Shown here: positions 1 through 10,744 of the stretch, piece after piece | Numbering within the stretch: the stretch's first letter is position 1 | How the letters are laid out: each line of letters starts with the position of its first letter | Assembly: GCA_036874045.1 (NCBI GenBank) | Contig: CM072343.1 | Location: 12,048,001 to 12,112,000 of the forward strand | DNA length: 64,000 nucleotides | Direction of reading: 5' to 3' | Source of the DNA: Cymodocea nodosa | Taxonomy: Eukaryota; Streptophyta; Magnoliopsida; Alismatales; Cymodoceaceae | Notes under the pieces: model-generated | The model's input: the letters and a program-made list of their open reading frames with translations, nothing else | Database searches by the model: none | Told to the model about the DNA's origin: nothing | Program-made: the position numbers and the translations under genes

Positions 1-279
1 TCATTTTAAAATCGTGAAATTGTTAAACTCATAAAATTCAGCAACAACATAAGATACTATATCTAGATTTGTATGAATAATAAAATTTGTAGCATCTTAT
101 ATAAGATTATAAATATAACATCCAAGCAGTTACAGTTCTTAAAATAAAATTTACAGTTTCAAATATCGAATAGTTACAACAAATTCTTGTTCAAAAATTT
201 TCAATTTCCACGGATAGAACTTTTGCAGTACCATTCTAATTCCTCTAATTAACAAAATTACATGGCTGTTACTTTAATT

Positions 280-298
280 ACCTCCCCCTCATACCTAC
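280..298 (-). promoter_or_regulatory. PPT-like tract (first of two in the family)
   Basis: On the minus strand it reads GTAGGTATGAGGGGGAGG, preceded by ATTGAGGACAATGCAAAATG. The pairing of a GAGGACAATG word with a TAGGTATGGGGG word is typical of the region just before the 3' LTR in Athila/Tat elements. The same site is at 53896-53910. Confidence 0.6.
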
Positions 299-385
299 AT
301 TTTGCATTGTCCTCAATGTAAAAGATTTTACAATAAATACAGTAATTATAGCAGGCATGAATATTGTTTCGTTGACTTAGCATCT

Positions 386-412
386 AACTCAATAAACTTA
401 GTTGAAATTTAA
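386..412. repeat. 27-bp boundary palindrome, decayed copy
   Basis: Position equivalent to 53776-53802, between the F-box ORF and the first PPT-like tract. The left arm AACTCAATAAACT is recognisable and the right arm is eroded. Confidence 0.45.
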
Positions 413-740
413 ATTCAGGATAAGTAATCAATTACATACCTTGTCCTTTTGTATCTCTTTCAATATCTTTTGATTTTTGATTTTGTAAAACTTTTCATTC
501 ACACAAAAAAGCAAAGTATATAACAACATAACAATTTAACTTGTTAAATCAGTGTCTTGTGTGGAACCTAGGCTCCTATGCCTTTCGTGGCTCACAAGTA
601 AGCTAGTTGGTTTCCCAAAATAGATACTAACAAACTAGATTGATATTTTGTTATTGTTTTTTTTCTTTTTTTTTCGAAATGAAACTAAAACTATAAAAAA
701 ATGCAAAATACACACAACATTAAAAGCACAGAATCATAGT

Positions 741-1877
741 TTAAAAACATGATTGAAAAGTAGTAACAAATGGAATAAACGTGTTAGTCCATGCAAACTT
801 TTTAGGCATAATTCTTCTTGCTATTAATTCTGTTTTAATGCAATTTGTTTTCCTTTTTAGCTTGTAAACTTGTAGTATGTTATCAATACTAAATATAAGT
901 GTATTACCATTAATGAAATGAAATGTAGAAAGGGATCCTCTTGTGTTCCAAGATAATGTAGTTGTTTCTATTTCTACATCTATTTCAATATATTCTTCTT
1001 CCCACTTCCATTCATTTAGGTCTTTTATAATCCATATTTGAAATTTCTTCAATTCATCTCACCATCTTATCAAACATAAAGTAGTATCATCATATTCATT
1101 ATACCACATTCCCAATTGAATTTGATCGTATTCTAAAGTCGGTGGTTTAGCTATATCCCTCGGTATAGGTTATATTTCTATAAAATCATCATAACCGTCT
1201 ATGCTTACTATGTATAAATCAGATCTAAATGCAACTAATATATTTGTGACTAGATATATATATCCATCAAGTATGACATACATGTTGTTAATTAATGATT
1301 TCTGTCCTAGATATATTATAGTATTTTCAGTCTAAGATCTATTTAGAAAATTATACACACTTAAGCATAAATCTTCATCCCAATTTCTAGTTGGTCTCCA
1401 ATAATACAATTTTTCAGGAATGACTGAATTTTTATCAAAAAATATTAAAGTTAACCCACAATTTTCAGTTGGTACTTCATATCTATTAGGCCTTCCTATA
1501 TTTCATTCTTCTCTTGTGATAGGATTTCTAATCAAAATGTTAGGTAATAGAATTGCATACCTTGGTTTGGTTCTGTATATAATTAATCATTCATCCATCC
1601 CCATAATATGATCTATTCCTTTTAATGTATTAGGTGGAATTCCAGCAGTTTCTTCCATATTCAGATATTCATAGCAGATTGAACTACGATTAAATGACTT
1701 CCATAAAAATCCATCTCTAATCTTAGTCATTTTTGCAGCTTGTAGTCCATGAAAATATTTTTCTCTAACACAGTCTTTGATTTCCTTTGATACACAGCAC
1801 AATCTATACAGATCTTTAGCTGACAGGTTACTTAGTACTTCCCTTAGTGCATCTAGTGGTAATTTCATCAATTCCAT
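741..1877 (-). pseudogene. F-box protein ORF carried by Athila G1 (disabled)
   Basis: The ORF would encode about 378 residues from ATG at 1877 to TAA at 741. Residues ~5-45 form an F-box (LPLDALREVLSNLSAKDL followed by RLCCVSKEIKDCVREKYF), the segment that binds SKP1 in SCF ubiquitin ligases. The C-terminal ~300 residues resemble the aromatic-rich substrate-binding half of plant F-box proteins, but I recognise no kelch or LRR units. The frame is kept over the whole length against the copy at 52303; it is broken only by point stops, including a glycine codon changed to TGA just after residue 96 and tryptophan codons changed to TAG/TGA (near 1330 and 1070). It lies between the gag core and the PPT-like tract, so it belongs to the element. 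The start was chosen because MELMKLPLDAL is shared by both copies and follows a conserved splice-acceptor-like AG. Confidence 0.82.
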
Positions 1878-1963
1878 CTATTGTGATTCTGTATAAGATA
1901 AACAAAAATTTAACAGAGACAAAATTAACATAGCTATTTCACACCCTTGTGGAGTTAGGTCAT

Positions 1964-1990
1964 AACTCAACGGACTAAGTTCGTTGAGTT
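1964..1990. repeat. 27-bp boundary palindrome between gag core and F-box ORF
   Basis: Arms AACTCAACGGACT and AGTTCGTTGAGTT around a single central A; 12 of 13 positions pair, the exception being a G/T. It lies 87 bp upstream of the F-box ATG. Confidence 0.8.
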
Positions 1991-2143
1991 AAGTAATAAC
2001 TCTATGATACTGCTAACTATAATTAAACTTACATTTTTTTCTTTTTATATTTTTATGTTTACTATATTATACATAATTACTTCAGTTATACTGTTTCATT
2101 CAGCTACCCTCCTAGAGAAGGTATCAATTTCATTAACAGTTCT

Positions 2144-3645
2144 TGTTGAGTATTTTGTTTTGATGATGTGTGCTAAATGAAAATAATCATATTTGCTCAA
2201 TTACTATTGCTTGTGAAAGGAAATTAAAATCATTAATTAATACAAAAAAAGCTTACTGATATAAATACTTGTATGTATTGGATCTGAAATTATACTAAAT
2301 TAATAACTAGTCATTTCGTTGCATTAATTTCTCATTTAACTAAACGTTAAGTTAATGTGTGTTTTTATTGAAAAGCATGATATGTTTTAAAGTTATATTT
2401 TCTGTATCTTAAATAGTGAACGTTTGGACAATTCATTAAGTTAGAGTTTTATTTGTATAGAGATCACATGAGAACTCGTTAAGTTAGAGGCTTAAAGGTT
2501 AAAATAGGGCACGTGAGAACACGTTAAGTTAGTAAGTAAAAGTTTAGACAACTCATTAAGTTAGTGTTGTACACGTGGTGAAATTAAAGATTACGAATGT
2601 TATATTGTATCACGTGAGGTGCACATGTTTAACTTGTTAAGTTAACATAACTAAACGTGTTGAGTTGCTATATTGAACACTAAGGCAACGCGTTAGGTTA
2701 ACGTTATAAACTTAAGTTGTTATTTTTGCACGTGGTAAAATTCTTATTATAAAAACATTTGTATATTACTAGTTCGTTGAGTTATTCATAACACAATGGA
2801 GTTAGTTCGTTGAGTTAGCTACAGTACTTGTCACATGAGTTGGCACATGAGAAACTCGTTAAGTTAAAAATGTTAAGTTATATATATACTTGTGTTACTC
2901 GTTTAGTTAACATTAAAGTAATGACTTATTATTATACTTGATGAAAAATTTTGGGCGAGAAAATTTATTTTGAAGGAAATTTTTCAAAGATCCAGGATTA
3001 ATGATTAAATAAAATTCGAAGTGTAAACGTGGGTCAGAACGTGTGTATTTCAATGAAGGAAAAAGAAAAGACGTGAAGAAGTGGAAAATTGGTAGTGATT
3101 AAATGTGGAGGATATGAATGAAATGAAGATATAGTATAAAAGGCATAGAATTCTCGTTGATCAATCAATCCTTGCACATCAAATGAAAAATCTTTTCAGG
3201 GATCAAAAACACCTCTTCGGGGAAAAGCTCTCAAGTGAAAGAAAGATGGAAGAAAAAGTTCTATGAAGTAGAAAATGTCAGATTTACGTCACTAAAGATT
3301 CGGTGAAGCATAGAAAGACAAGATATTCGTCACTGAAGAATTACTAAAGAAGAAAGAGAAGAAGAAAAAGAAAGATATCAAACAGGGAGAAATGTTTTAA
3401 ATTCCGCAAATTAGTTTTCTCTATTTGTAGTTATGAAATTGTTTAGATGATACATGGTATCGAGATATAATTGCATCTACAATTTCTGAGGAGAATTGAA
3501 TTGTATATTGTAATTGAAACCTTGAATAAAAATGATTATATGAAAATAGTGTCTTGACTTGTTTTTGAGTTTTAAGGTTTCAATTATATTAGAAAATATT
3601 GAAAAACACAATTCACCCCCTCTTGTGGAGCCATACGATCCTACA
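2144..3645 (+). mobile_element. Solo LTR of Sire A, inserted in G1 gag
   Basis: Begins TGTTGAGTATTTTG and ends ACGATCCTACA, the termini of the Sire A LTRs, here in plus orientation. Flanking five-base repeats GTTCT (2139-2143) and ATTCT (3646-3650) differ by one base; the uninterrupted site is visible at 51990-52030. A TATAAAAG box lies at 3135-3142. It has only one copy of the 42-bp repeat found twice in the full element. Confidence 0.92.
3135..3142 (+). promoter_or_regulatory. TATA box of Sire A solo LTR
   Basis: TATAGTATAAAAGGC in the middle of the LTR, in the transcribed orientation. The same box is present in the other Sire A LTRs. Confidence 0.6.
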
Positions 3646-4938
3646 ATTCTGTTAATAGGATTAGGTGTTGCTTACTGTTAGTAGGTCTAACTTCCATTGA
3701 TTCCTTCTGTCTAGGGGGTATATTTCTATTTATATTTTGATTTTGAATTGCAACATTTCCAAATACAAGATCTAGACGATTGTTTAATTGTTGGATTATC
3801 TTTTCTAATTTCTCTATTCTAGATCCTTGTTCAATTAATGCTTCATAACTTATATTTTTGTCATTTATATTTTCTCCTCCCTGAAAATTGTTGTTTCTCC
3901 AAGATAAATTCGGGTGATTTCTCCAATTAAGGTTATAAGAATTTCCAAAGTTATCTTTATGGTTTCTAGCATAAATAATATCTAAATCATTAACGTTTGC
4001 ATTCTTTTCTGCTAACTTTTGATTTAATGATAACTCTTCTATTTTCTTTGTTAATTTAGTTAATTTAACTTCAAGCATAGTGCTTGAATCTATTTCATGC
4101 ATTCCCCTTGGTAATATTCTTTTATCTATAATAGCTTCAGCTGAGTTTTCCCACTATGCAGTTCTTTTTGCAAAGTTTTCTAAATATGCCCATGCTTCTT
4201 CACTACATAGTTTTAAAAATCCATTCTAACAAGTAGATTCTAATAAAGATTTTGTTGAAACATTTATGCCTTCATAAATTATACCTATTAATTGTGCTTT
4301 ACTCATTGCATGATGCAGACATTGAGTTAATAAATCTTTAAATCTTTCAAAATATTTCCAAAATGATTCTCCCTGTTTTTGGCTACACATTAATATTTCT
4401 TTCTTCTTTTTAATCGTTTGATGTGTTGGATAATATTTTTCTAGAAAAACAAAGCAAAATTCAGTCCATGCAGAAATTGAATCAAGCGATAGAGTATGTA
4501 ACCATCTCTTAGCTATGTCTTTTAAAGCAAAAGGGATATATCTAAGTTTAATAGCATCAATACTCATGTTCGACATTTTCATCATTTGACAAACTTCGTT
4601 AAATTCTCTAAGGAAATAATAGGCATCCTCTCTTTCTAATCCATGAAAATGTGGCAATTGACTAATATAATTAGATTTCAATTCAAACCTATCTCCCTCA
4701 AAGTTTGGCAATCGAATACATGAAGGTTCATCAACTAATTTAGGATACAGAATTTCCCCTAATGGTTCTCTACTAGAGCAGCCATATCTTCGTTCTCTTT
4801 TAAAGAAAGGTTAGCTACACCCCTAAGGATTTCATTAAAGTCTAATTCAAAATTTTTTTCAATACATCTCTATGTTGAATAATCCTGTGTAAGTGTTCTT
4901 ACTAATCGTTTAGTGCTAGGAGAACGAATCCATGTGCT

Positions 4939-5926
4939 CATAAACTCTTACATAAAGTAAACTAACATAAGATTAATTACATACCAGTCTGAAGCTTTAT
5001 ACTCAGTAAATAGTTGTTAACAGATGAAGTTGAATCAACTGCTTCTCCTTCCAGTTCTCCAACGAAGTTCCTTTTCTTTCAAAAGTACTGGTAACTCATA
5101 AATAACATTCTATTCTATATTTATAATGCACGTCCAATAAGCAAATGAATCTCGTTGCAAGAACATGTCTTGTAACGTGTAGTGAGGTTCCTATTTTTAT
5201 GGCTGTGTGTTACTTCTAATTTCAAATTTTAATAACCGCTAGACCTACGAAGTTTCGTTCGTGGCTAAAAGAATAACTATTTAGCTTAATCCATAAACTA
5301 ACCTCGTTGAGTTATAGTTAACTCAATGGACATGCTTCAGTTACTGTTGTTAACTCCACAGACTAACTTTGTTAAGTTATAAATAACTCAACGAAGTGAC
5401 CTTATATTATGTTATTGACCTCGTGGAGTTAAGGTTAACTCAATGAACTTAATTCGTTGAGTTAATACTTAGCAACTTCTAAGCTTACTCCTTGTATTAA
5501 CTTCTATATTTTTTTTTTTTCTCCTACATTTTGTTAACTTAAATAAAGTTAAATGCATGTCATTAATGAAGTGTTCTAATTAAACTCATTTAAATCTGAA
5601 CATTATATAAATATTTAACTTACAGTCATTTCATATTATGCAGAATTTACATTTTACTTTGTAGCATGCAAATATTTTCAAGCATTAACCCGTTATCTTG
5701 CATTTAATCTTGTCATTCATAAAATTTATCAATCCTTTAAACATTTTTTCACATTGTTCAAACAGTTATATAATATTCAAGATAATTCATCCATTACATC
5801 ATTTTCCAATACTAATACAAAAACATCTGAATAACATAGATTCATTTATATGAATACTGTATAGTACAATCAGTTAGATATTTTTCATACAAATATATAC
5901 AAATACAAGTAGACGAACAATACAAT
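4939..5926 (-). other. Spacer between ORF2 and gag core in Athila G1
   Basis: About 1 kb without a long ORF. Between 5300 and 5470 it is packed with TAACTCAACG / CGTTGAGTTA words, including a 27-bp palindrome. On the minus strand a TGGTATGT donor-like site lies near 4985. No PPT or LTR end is visible, so the gag core does not look like a separately inserted element. Confidence 0.55.
5437..5463. repeat. 27-bp boundary palindrome between ORF2 and gag core
   Basis: Arms AACTCAATGAACT and AATTCGTTGAGTT around one central base, with two mismatches. Confidence 0.75.
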
Positions 5927-6264
5927 TTAATCCTTTCTCCTAAGTTCATCTACTTCCTTTTGGAGTCTTTCTATTGGTTGCTCTAATTGGTTAATACTTT
6001 CTACACCTCTTGTAACTCCTCTAGGAGGTACAGCAATCTCTACAGCCGCATAATTTCTATACTCTTTCACTAAAATGGTTCTAGATCTTATCGTTTTGGA
6101 TTCCCATTTAGTGAAATCGATACAGTCCACCCTCAGTAGTCAAATCAAATCTCCGTAGAATAATTTCTTCTTCACTATTCTCAGCTTGGAGATAAAAATT
6201 GCAGACCAATTTATCTAAATTCTATTCACAACTGTATATGTGGCCCATTTGACAAATTGACTCA
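5927..6264 (-). pseudogene. Athila ORF2, C-terminal part
   Basis: Continues, after the Sire A insertion, the ORF2 that starts at 21328. Its reading (NRI-INWSAIF then LFYGDLI, ending in a charged coiled coil PIERLQKEVDELRRKD) parallels the C-terminal third of the Sire A ORF2 at 8413-9072 (LLNRIQINWFDVFTSQL, LMLFYGDVV). The stop codon is at 5927-5929. Earlier in-frame stops are present, so it is not intact. The five bases 6265-6269 (GTTCT) are the left target-site duplication of Sire A. Confidence 0.7.
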
Positions 6265-6629
6265 GTTCTTGTAGGATCGTATGGCTACACAAGATGGGGG
6301 TGAATTGTGTTTACAATATTTTTGAATATAATTGAAACTTTAAAACTCAAAAATAAGTCGAGACACTGTTTTCATAAAATCATTTTTATTCAAGGTTTCA
6401 ATTACAATATACAATTCAATTCTCCTCAGAAATTGTAAATGCAATTATATCTCAATACCATATATCATCTAAACAATTTCATAACTACAAATAGAGAAAA
6501 CTAATTTGCGAAATTTAAAACATTTCTCCCTGTTTGAGATCTTTCTTCTTCTTTTTCTTTTTCTTCTTCAACAATTCTTTAGTGATGAATATCTAGTCTT
6601 TCTCTACTTCACCGAATTTGTTTTCTTCT

Positions 6630-6758
6630 GATACTTTAAATCTTCAGTGACGTAAATCTTACCTTTTTATTCTTCACTGAACTTTCTTCCACTTGATACT
6701 TCAAATCTTTAGTGACATATATCTTACCTTTTATTCTTCACTAAACTTTCTTCCACTT
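6630..6758. repeat. Two tandem copies of a 65-bp unit in Sire A LTR
   Basis: Units begin GATACTTTAAATCTTCAGTG at 6630 and GATACTTCAAATC at 6695. They lie in the transcribed part of the LTR, 3' of the TATA box on the coding strand. Confidence 0.75.
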
Positions 6759-6786
6759 GAGAGACTTTCCTCAAAGAGATGTTTTT

Positions 6787-6870
6787 GATCCCTGAAAAGA
6801 TTTTTCTTTTGGTGTGCAGGGATAGTTTGATCCCTGAAAAAGATTTTTCGTTTGATGTGCAAGGATAGTT
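6787..6870. repeat. Two tandem copies of a 42-bp unit next to the LTR TATA box
   Basis: Units start GATCCCTGAAAAGATTTTTC at 6787 and 6829. The same doublet is in the LTRs at 17814 and 49245, while the LTRs at 2144 and 47049 have a single unit. Confidence 0.75.
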
Positions 6871-7921
6871 TGATCAACGAGAATTCTATGCCTTTTATAC
6901 TATATCCTCATTTCATGCATATCCTCCACATTTAATCACTACCAGTTTTCCACTTCTTCACGTCTTTTCTTTTTCCTTCATCAAAATACACACGTTCTGA
7001 CCTACATTTACATTTTGAATTTTCTTTAATCATCAATCCTGGATCTTTGAAAAATTTCCTGCAAAATAAACTTTCTCGTTTAAAATTTTTCATCAAGTAT
7101 AATAAGAAGTCGTTACTTTAATGTTAACTAAACGAGTAACACAAGTATATATACAACTTAACATTTTCAAATTAACGAGTTTCTCATGTGCCAATTCATG
7201 TGACAAGTACTATAGGTAACTCAACGAACTAACTCCATTGTGTTATGGATAACTCAACTAACTATCTCTGTTGTGTTACGATAACTTAACGAACCAGTAA
7301 TATACAAATGTTTTTATAATAAGAATTTTACTACATGCAAAAATAACAACTTAAGTTTATAACACTAACCTAACGCGTTGCCTTAGTGTTCAATATAGCA
7401 ACTCAACACGTTTAGTTATGTTAACTTAATGAGTTAAACATGTGCATCTCACGTGATACAATATAACATTCATAACTTATAATTTCACCACGTGTATAAC
7501 ACTAACTTAACGAGTTCATCTCTTCTTTTACTCACTAACTTAATGATCTCACGTGACCTATTTTAACCTTTAAGCCTTTAACTTAACGAGTTCTCACGTG
7601 ATCTCTATACGACTAAAACTCTAACTTAACGAGTTTTCCAAATGTGCACTGTACATGATACAGAAAATATAACTTTAAAGCATATCATGCTTTTCAATAA
7701 AAACACACGTTAACTTAACATTTAGTTAAATGAGAAATTAATGCAATGAAACGACTAGTTATTAACTTAGTATAATTTTAGATCCAATATAGACAAGTAT
7801 TTATATTAGTAAGCTTTTTCTGTATTAATTAATGATTTTAATTTCCTTTCACAAGCAATAGTAATTGAGCAAATATGATTATTTTCATTTAGCACACATC
7901 ATCAAAACAAAATACTCAACA

Positions 7922-7936
7922 ATCTCCCCCTTTTTG
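7922..7936 (-). promoter_or_regulatory. Sire A polypurine tract
   Basis: Coding strand AAAAAGGGGGAGAT directly before the 3' LTR. A second AAAAAGGGGGAGAA copy is at 8222-8236 and a looser one at 11187-11199. Multiple PPT copies are a described Sirevirus feature. Confidence 0.85.
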
Positions 7937-8412
7937 ATGATGACAAAACCATATTAAATCAATTATGAAATATATTTAACTCAACAAAGCACCTTCGTTG
8001 GGTTAACTTTTAATTCAACAAACAAGTTTGTTGACGTAAGTTCACTTAAGCTTATTTCTATTGTTTGTGTAAATTTCACCTCTCAAAACTAAAACTTTCA
8101 GATGTCAATAATTATATAAGTATCATTTCTCTAATTATCATCTATCAGATTACAATAACCATAAATATCATCTCCCTTTATATTATATACAATTAAAATC
8201 ATAATCATCTTTTTATAACATTTCTCCCCCTTTTTGTCATTAATCAAAAAGATAATTACAGAGAACATATATATAGTAAGAGATATATTTACAACAACTC
8301 TTCCTGTAAACAAGAATAAGAATTAAATACATTTACAGAAAAATGTATTATTCAATGAATCAAACAAGGAATACAAATATTACATTTTGTATTCAGATGC
8401 AAACAAAAACAG

Positions 8413-10671
8413 TTATCGACCCCTCCCAAGTATATCACTTATAGCATTACAAATTTTATCTCCTAGATGCCTAATATCATTTCTGATGTCATTAAGTACA
8501 TCATCTAGGTTAGGAGGTATTTGGGTTTGTTGTTCTACTTGAACTGAATAACTTTGTTGTTGTTGTTGTTGTTGTATATGCTCTATACAATCAGGTTGTT
8601 GTTGTTGTTGAGGTTTATGCATGACCTGGAATCGTTGCAAATCTTTTACACTAAATACTCTCATGCCTTTAGTTTTAGTGGGCCAATCAGATAAATTCAA
8701 TTGGCTTGCAAGAATTCTACATACAACATCACCATAAAATAACATTAAACTCATATGTTGTAGTTGAGAAGTAAAAACATCAAACCAATTTATTTGAATT
8801 CTATTCAGCAGGCCATAAGTTGCATATAAACAGCTTCTGTTGACTTCCAAATTGTGTCCAACTCTCTGAAATAAATTTGCATGCAACATATTTGCAATGA
8901 ACCTTGCCTCTGCATTCAGATTTTCCATTAATCTCATTTCAGAATATACATTTGGAATTTTTGATAAAGACTGAATGTTACATTCCAATTGTCTAATCAT
9001 GTCAAATCTGTTTGTAACAACAACACCTTCATTCTTTAATCCCAAAACTTCAAAAATTAACTTAGGAGACAATATAAACTCCTATTGACTTATTTGAGTT
9101 TTCAAAAAAATTTCATTCTTGACCAGATTGCTATAAAAAGCTGTAATAACCTCTATGTATTGCTTCCATTTCATTCCAACTAGCAAGAATTGAATGAGGC
9201 CTTGATACTCAAATAGATCTTTTATTTCTATCAAATTTCTAAATTTTATTGTTTGAGCATGCAAAATATGACATGTAATCAGATTAGTATATTTCTGCAA
9301 TGCTTCTTTAGATCTAAAATGAATTGAATTACCTTGAATTTTTAATATTGTACACAAAGAAGGTGATACCTGAAGCCTTGATTCAGAGTTTAATTCATCT
9401 TTAGGAACCTCTTCTTCAAAATGAATGTCATGTTGTTCCTCTATGAAAATATTTTCTTGAAACTACATATGTAAGCTTGATTCTTCAGCTTCAACATTGT
9501 AAGGAACATTGTCAATATGCTCAACATTTATCTGTTCAGTCTCTATAAAATGATCAGAGTTCAATTTTTCCACAAATTTTATAGCTGGTGTATCTGTCTA
9601 TAATTGTGCATTTTGTTCAACAGATATCTCCATTGATACATGCTGTGAATTCTCAAACTCTACTTCGATAGATTCTAAAGAAGGTTGGTTAACATTTAGC
9701 TCTTCTAGAGTCTTAACTTTTTCAATATCTGCTACTCCAAACAATTTAGCCTGTGAACTAGTTACTGCCTTAACATTTTCAATTATATCTGCAATAACTT
9801 GTTCAATGTCAAGTGCCTGATGCTCTGATTTTTCAATTTCTACATCATCAGGACTTGTACTAATAGAAAAACTTGAGCTCATATTTGACGTGTATTTCTT
9901 CGCAAGTTTTCTAGCAAGAGAAAATAAAGTCTCATTATCATTATCAGTTTCAGTATACTCGAAACTGATGAGTTTATCAGATGCACAATAAGGTACAATG
10001 TCTAGACATACATTATCCTTTGGAAATAAATTTTCATTTGATTTAGACTTTGTCTTTGAAGACATAATTTTTCTGACTTTCCTTATACTATAAAATTTCT
10101 ATTTCTCCTCTTCAAGTATTGCTATTTTCTTTTCAAATTGCTCCATAAAAGTTTTCTACTTTAATTCTTCAAAGGCACTTTCTATTGCTATAGCCTTTCA
10201 AAGACTGTCAACTTTTCTTTTATCTACAACAATATTCGATTCTATTTGTTTTGAATATAAAGGGGTAGGTATAGCAGATTCATGTTCTTCCTCAAATGGT
10301 TGTAGTTGTATACCACTAATAGGAGTTTGAGGAATTCTATTTAATGAACCTACACCTTTTTCCATATATTTTGCATACTGTTCCAAAAATGCAATTTCAG
10401 CACATTTCATACGGTATTCTTTATCATATTTACTTCGAATCCCCATGTATGTAATACTAGCATTAGTATTATGAGGCTCTAATCTAACTTCATTCAGTAT
10501 ACCTTCAGGAAAGAAGTATTCACTGTAAATTTTTGCTAACCTTTTGTCAACTTGCAAAATTTTCTTAAACCAAGTGCGTGGAACTTCATCATTCTCTATT
10601 AATTTTCCTTTTGCATCTCCTCTACTTTTGCCTTTTCCTCTACCATGACCTTTGTAGAACTTGGAGACCAT
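8413..10671 (-). pseudogene. Sire A ORF2 (putative plant-transposon-protein domain), disabled
   Basis: Reads from ATG at 10671 (MVSKFYKGHGRGKGKSRG) to the stop at 8413. The N-terminus is a basic GRG-rich tail; a middle part is acidic and serine-rich with an SKTKSKSN basic patch; the C-terminal half carries KDLFEYQGL, then FYSNL, then LGLKNEGV and LMLFYGDVV, resembling the 'putative plant transposon protein' domain that accompanies many plant retroelements. A polyglutamine stretch and a short amphipathic helix end it. Stops near 10197, 10080, 9597 and 9080 disable it. Related ORFs lie in Sire B (38177-40786) and Athila (21328-5927). Role unknown; it sits where env-like ORFs sit in Sireviruses, but I see no signal peptide or membrane anchor. 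Confidence 0.7.
8555..8611. repeat. CAA/TTG trinucleotide repeats encoding polyglutamine
   Basis: Seven TTG-type units at 8555-8575 and about five more at 8597-8611, giving two Gln runs in the C-terminal part of ORF2. Sire B ORF2 has Gln runs at the same place (38440-38490, 58635-58700). Confidence 0.8.
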
Positions 10672-10744
10672 TGTCGCAGGTTGTAACAGCAACAAGCGGG
10701 AAAGATTTTCTTAACAAAGTTTACGAATAACCTAAGTGCCTGTG

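Larger units (their letters stand above)
1..740 (-). other. 3' untranslated region of Athila G1
   Basis: No coding potential seen. Reverse-complemented, it matches 53442-54190 downstream of the F-box ORF in G2, so it is a conserved part of the element and not flanking host DNA. It holds a decayed palindrome (386-412) and the PPT-like tract (280-298). In G2 another kilobase follows before the 3' LTR. Confidence 0.75.
2096..4938 (-). pseudogene. Athila gag core ORF (split by a solo LTR, disabled)
   Basis: Coding parts are 4938-3646 and 2143-2096, separated by the solo LTR. The central retrotransposon gag domain is clear (LPHFHGLEREDAYYFLREF; then WLHTLSLDSISAWTEF and ESFWKYFERFKDLLTQC), followed by NSYNLNWRNHPNLSWR, a stretch usual in Athila gag, and a C-terminal coiled coil. 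No CCHC knuckle precedes that stretch, unlike ordinary Athila gag. An in-frame stop near 4868, a frameshift near 4790 and a further stop near 4226 disable it. It lies 3' of pol and ORF2, which is an unusual place for gag; G2 shows the same order. The start at 4938 is the first ATG in frame with the N-terminal homology and is uncertain. Confidence 0.8.
6270..7921 (-). repeat. Sire A 3' LTR
   Basis: Plus-strand ends TGTAGGATCG and ATACTCAACA (that is, TGTTGAGTAT...CGATCCTACA on the coding strand). It contains a TATA box (6892-6899 on the minus strand), two tandem repeat blocks (6630-6758 and 6787-6870) and, at 7060-7650, dense TTAACGAGTT and CACGTG words. Positions 7365-7525 are a cassette also present in the Athila LTR. 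Confidence 0.93.

Noticed and set aside
1420..1611. Plus-strand ORF near the F-box pseudogene
   Set aside because: Antisense shadow of the F-box ORF; no independent support.
7060..7650. CRISPR-like array
   Set aside because: The repeated TTAACGAGTT/CACGTG words have irregular spacing, lie in an LTR and are degenerate; no spacers of uniform length.
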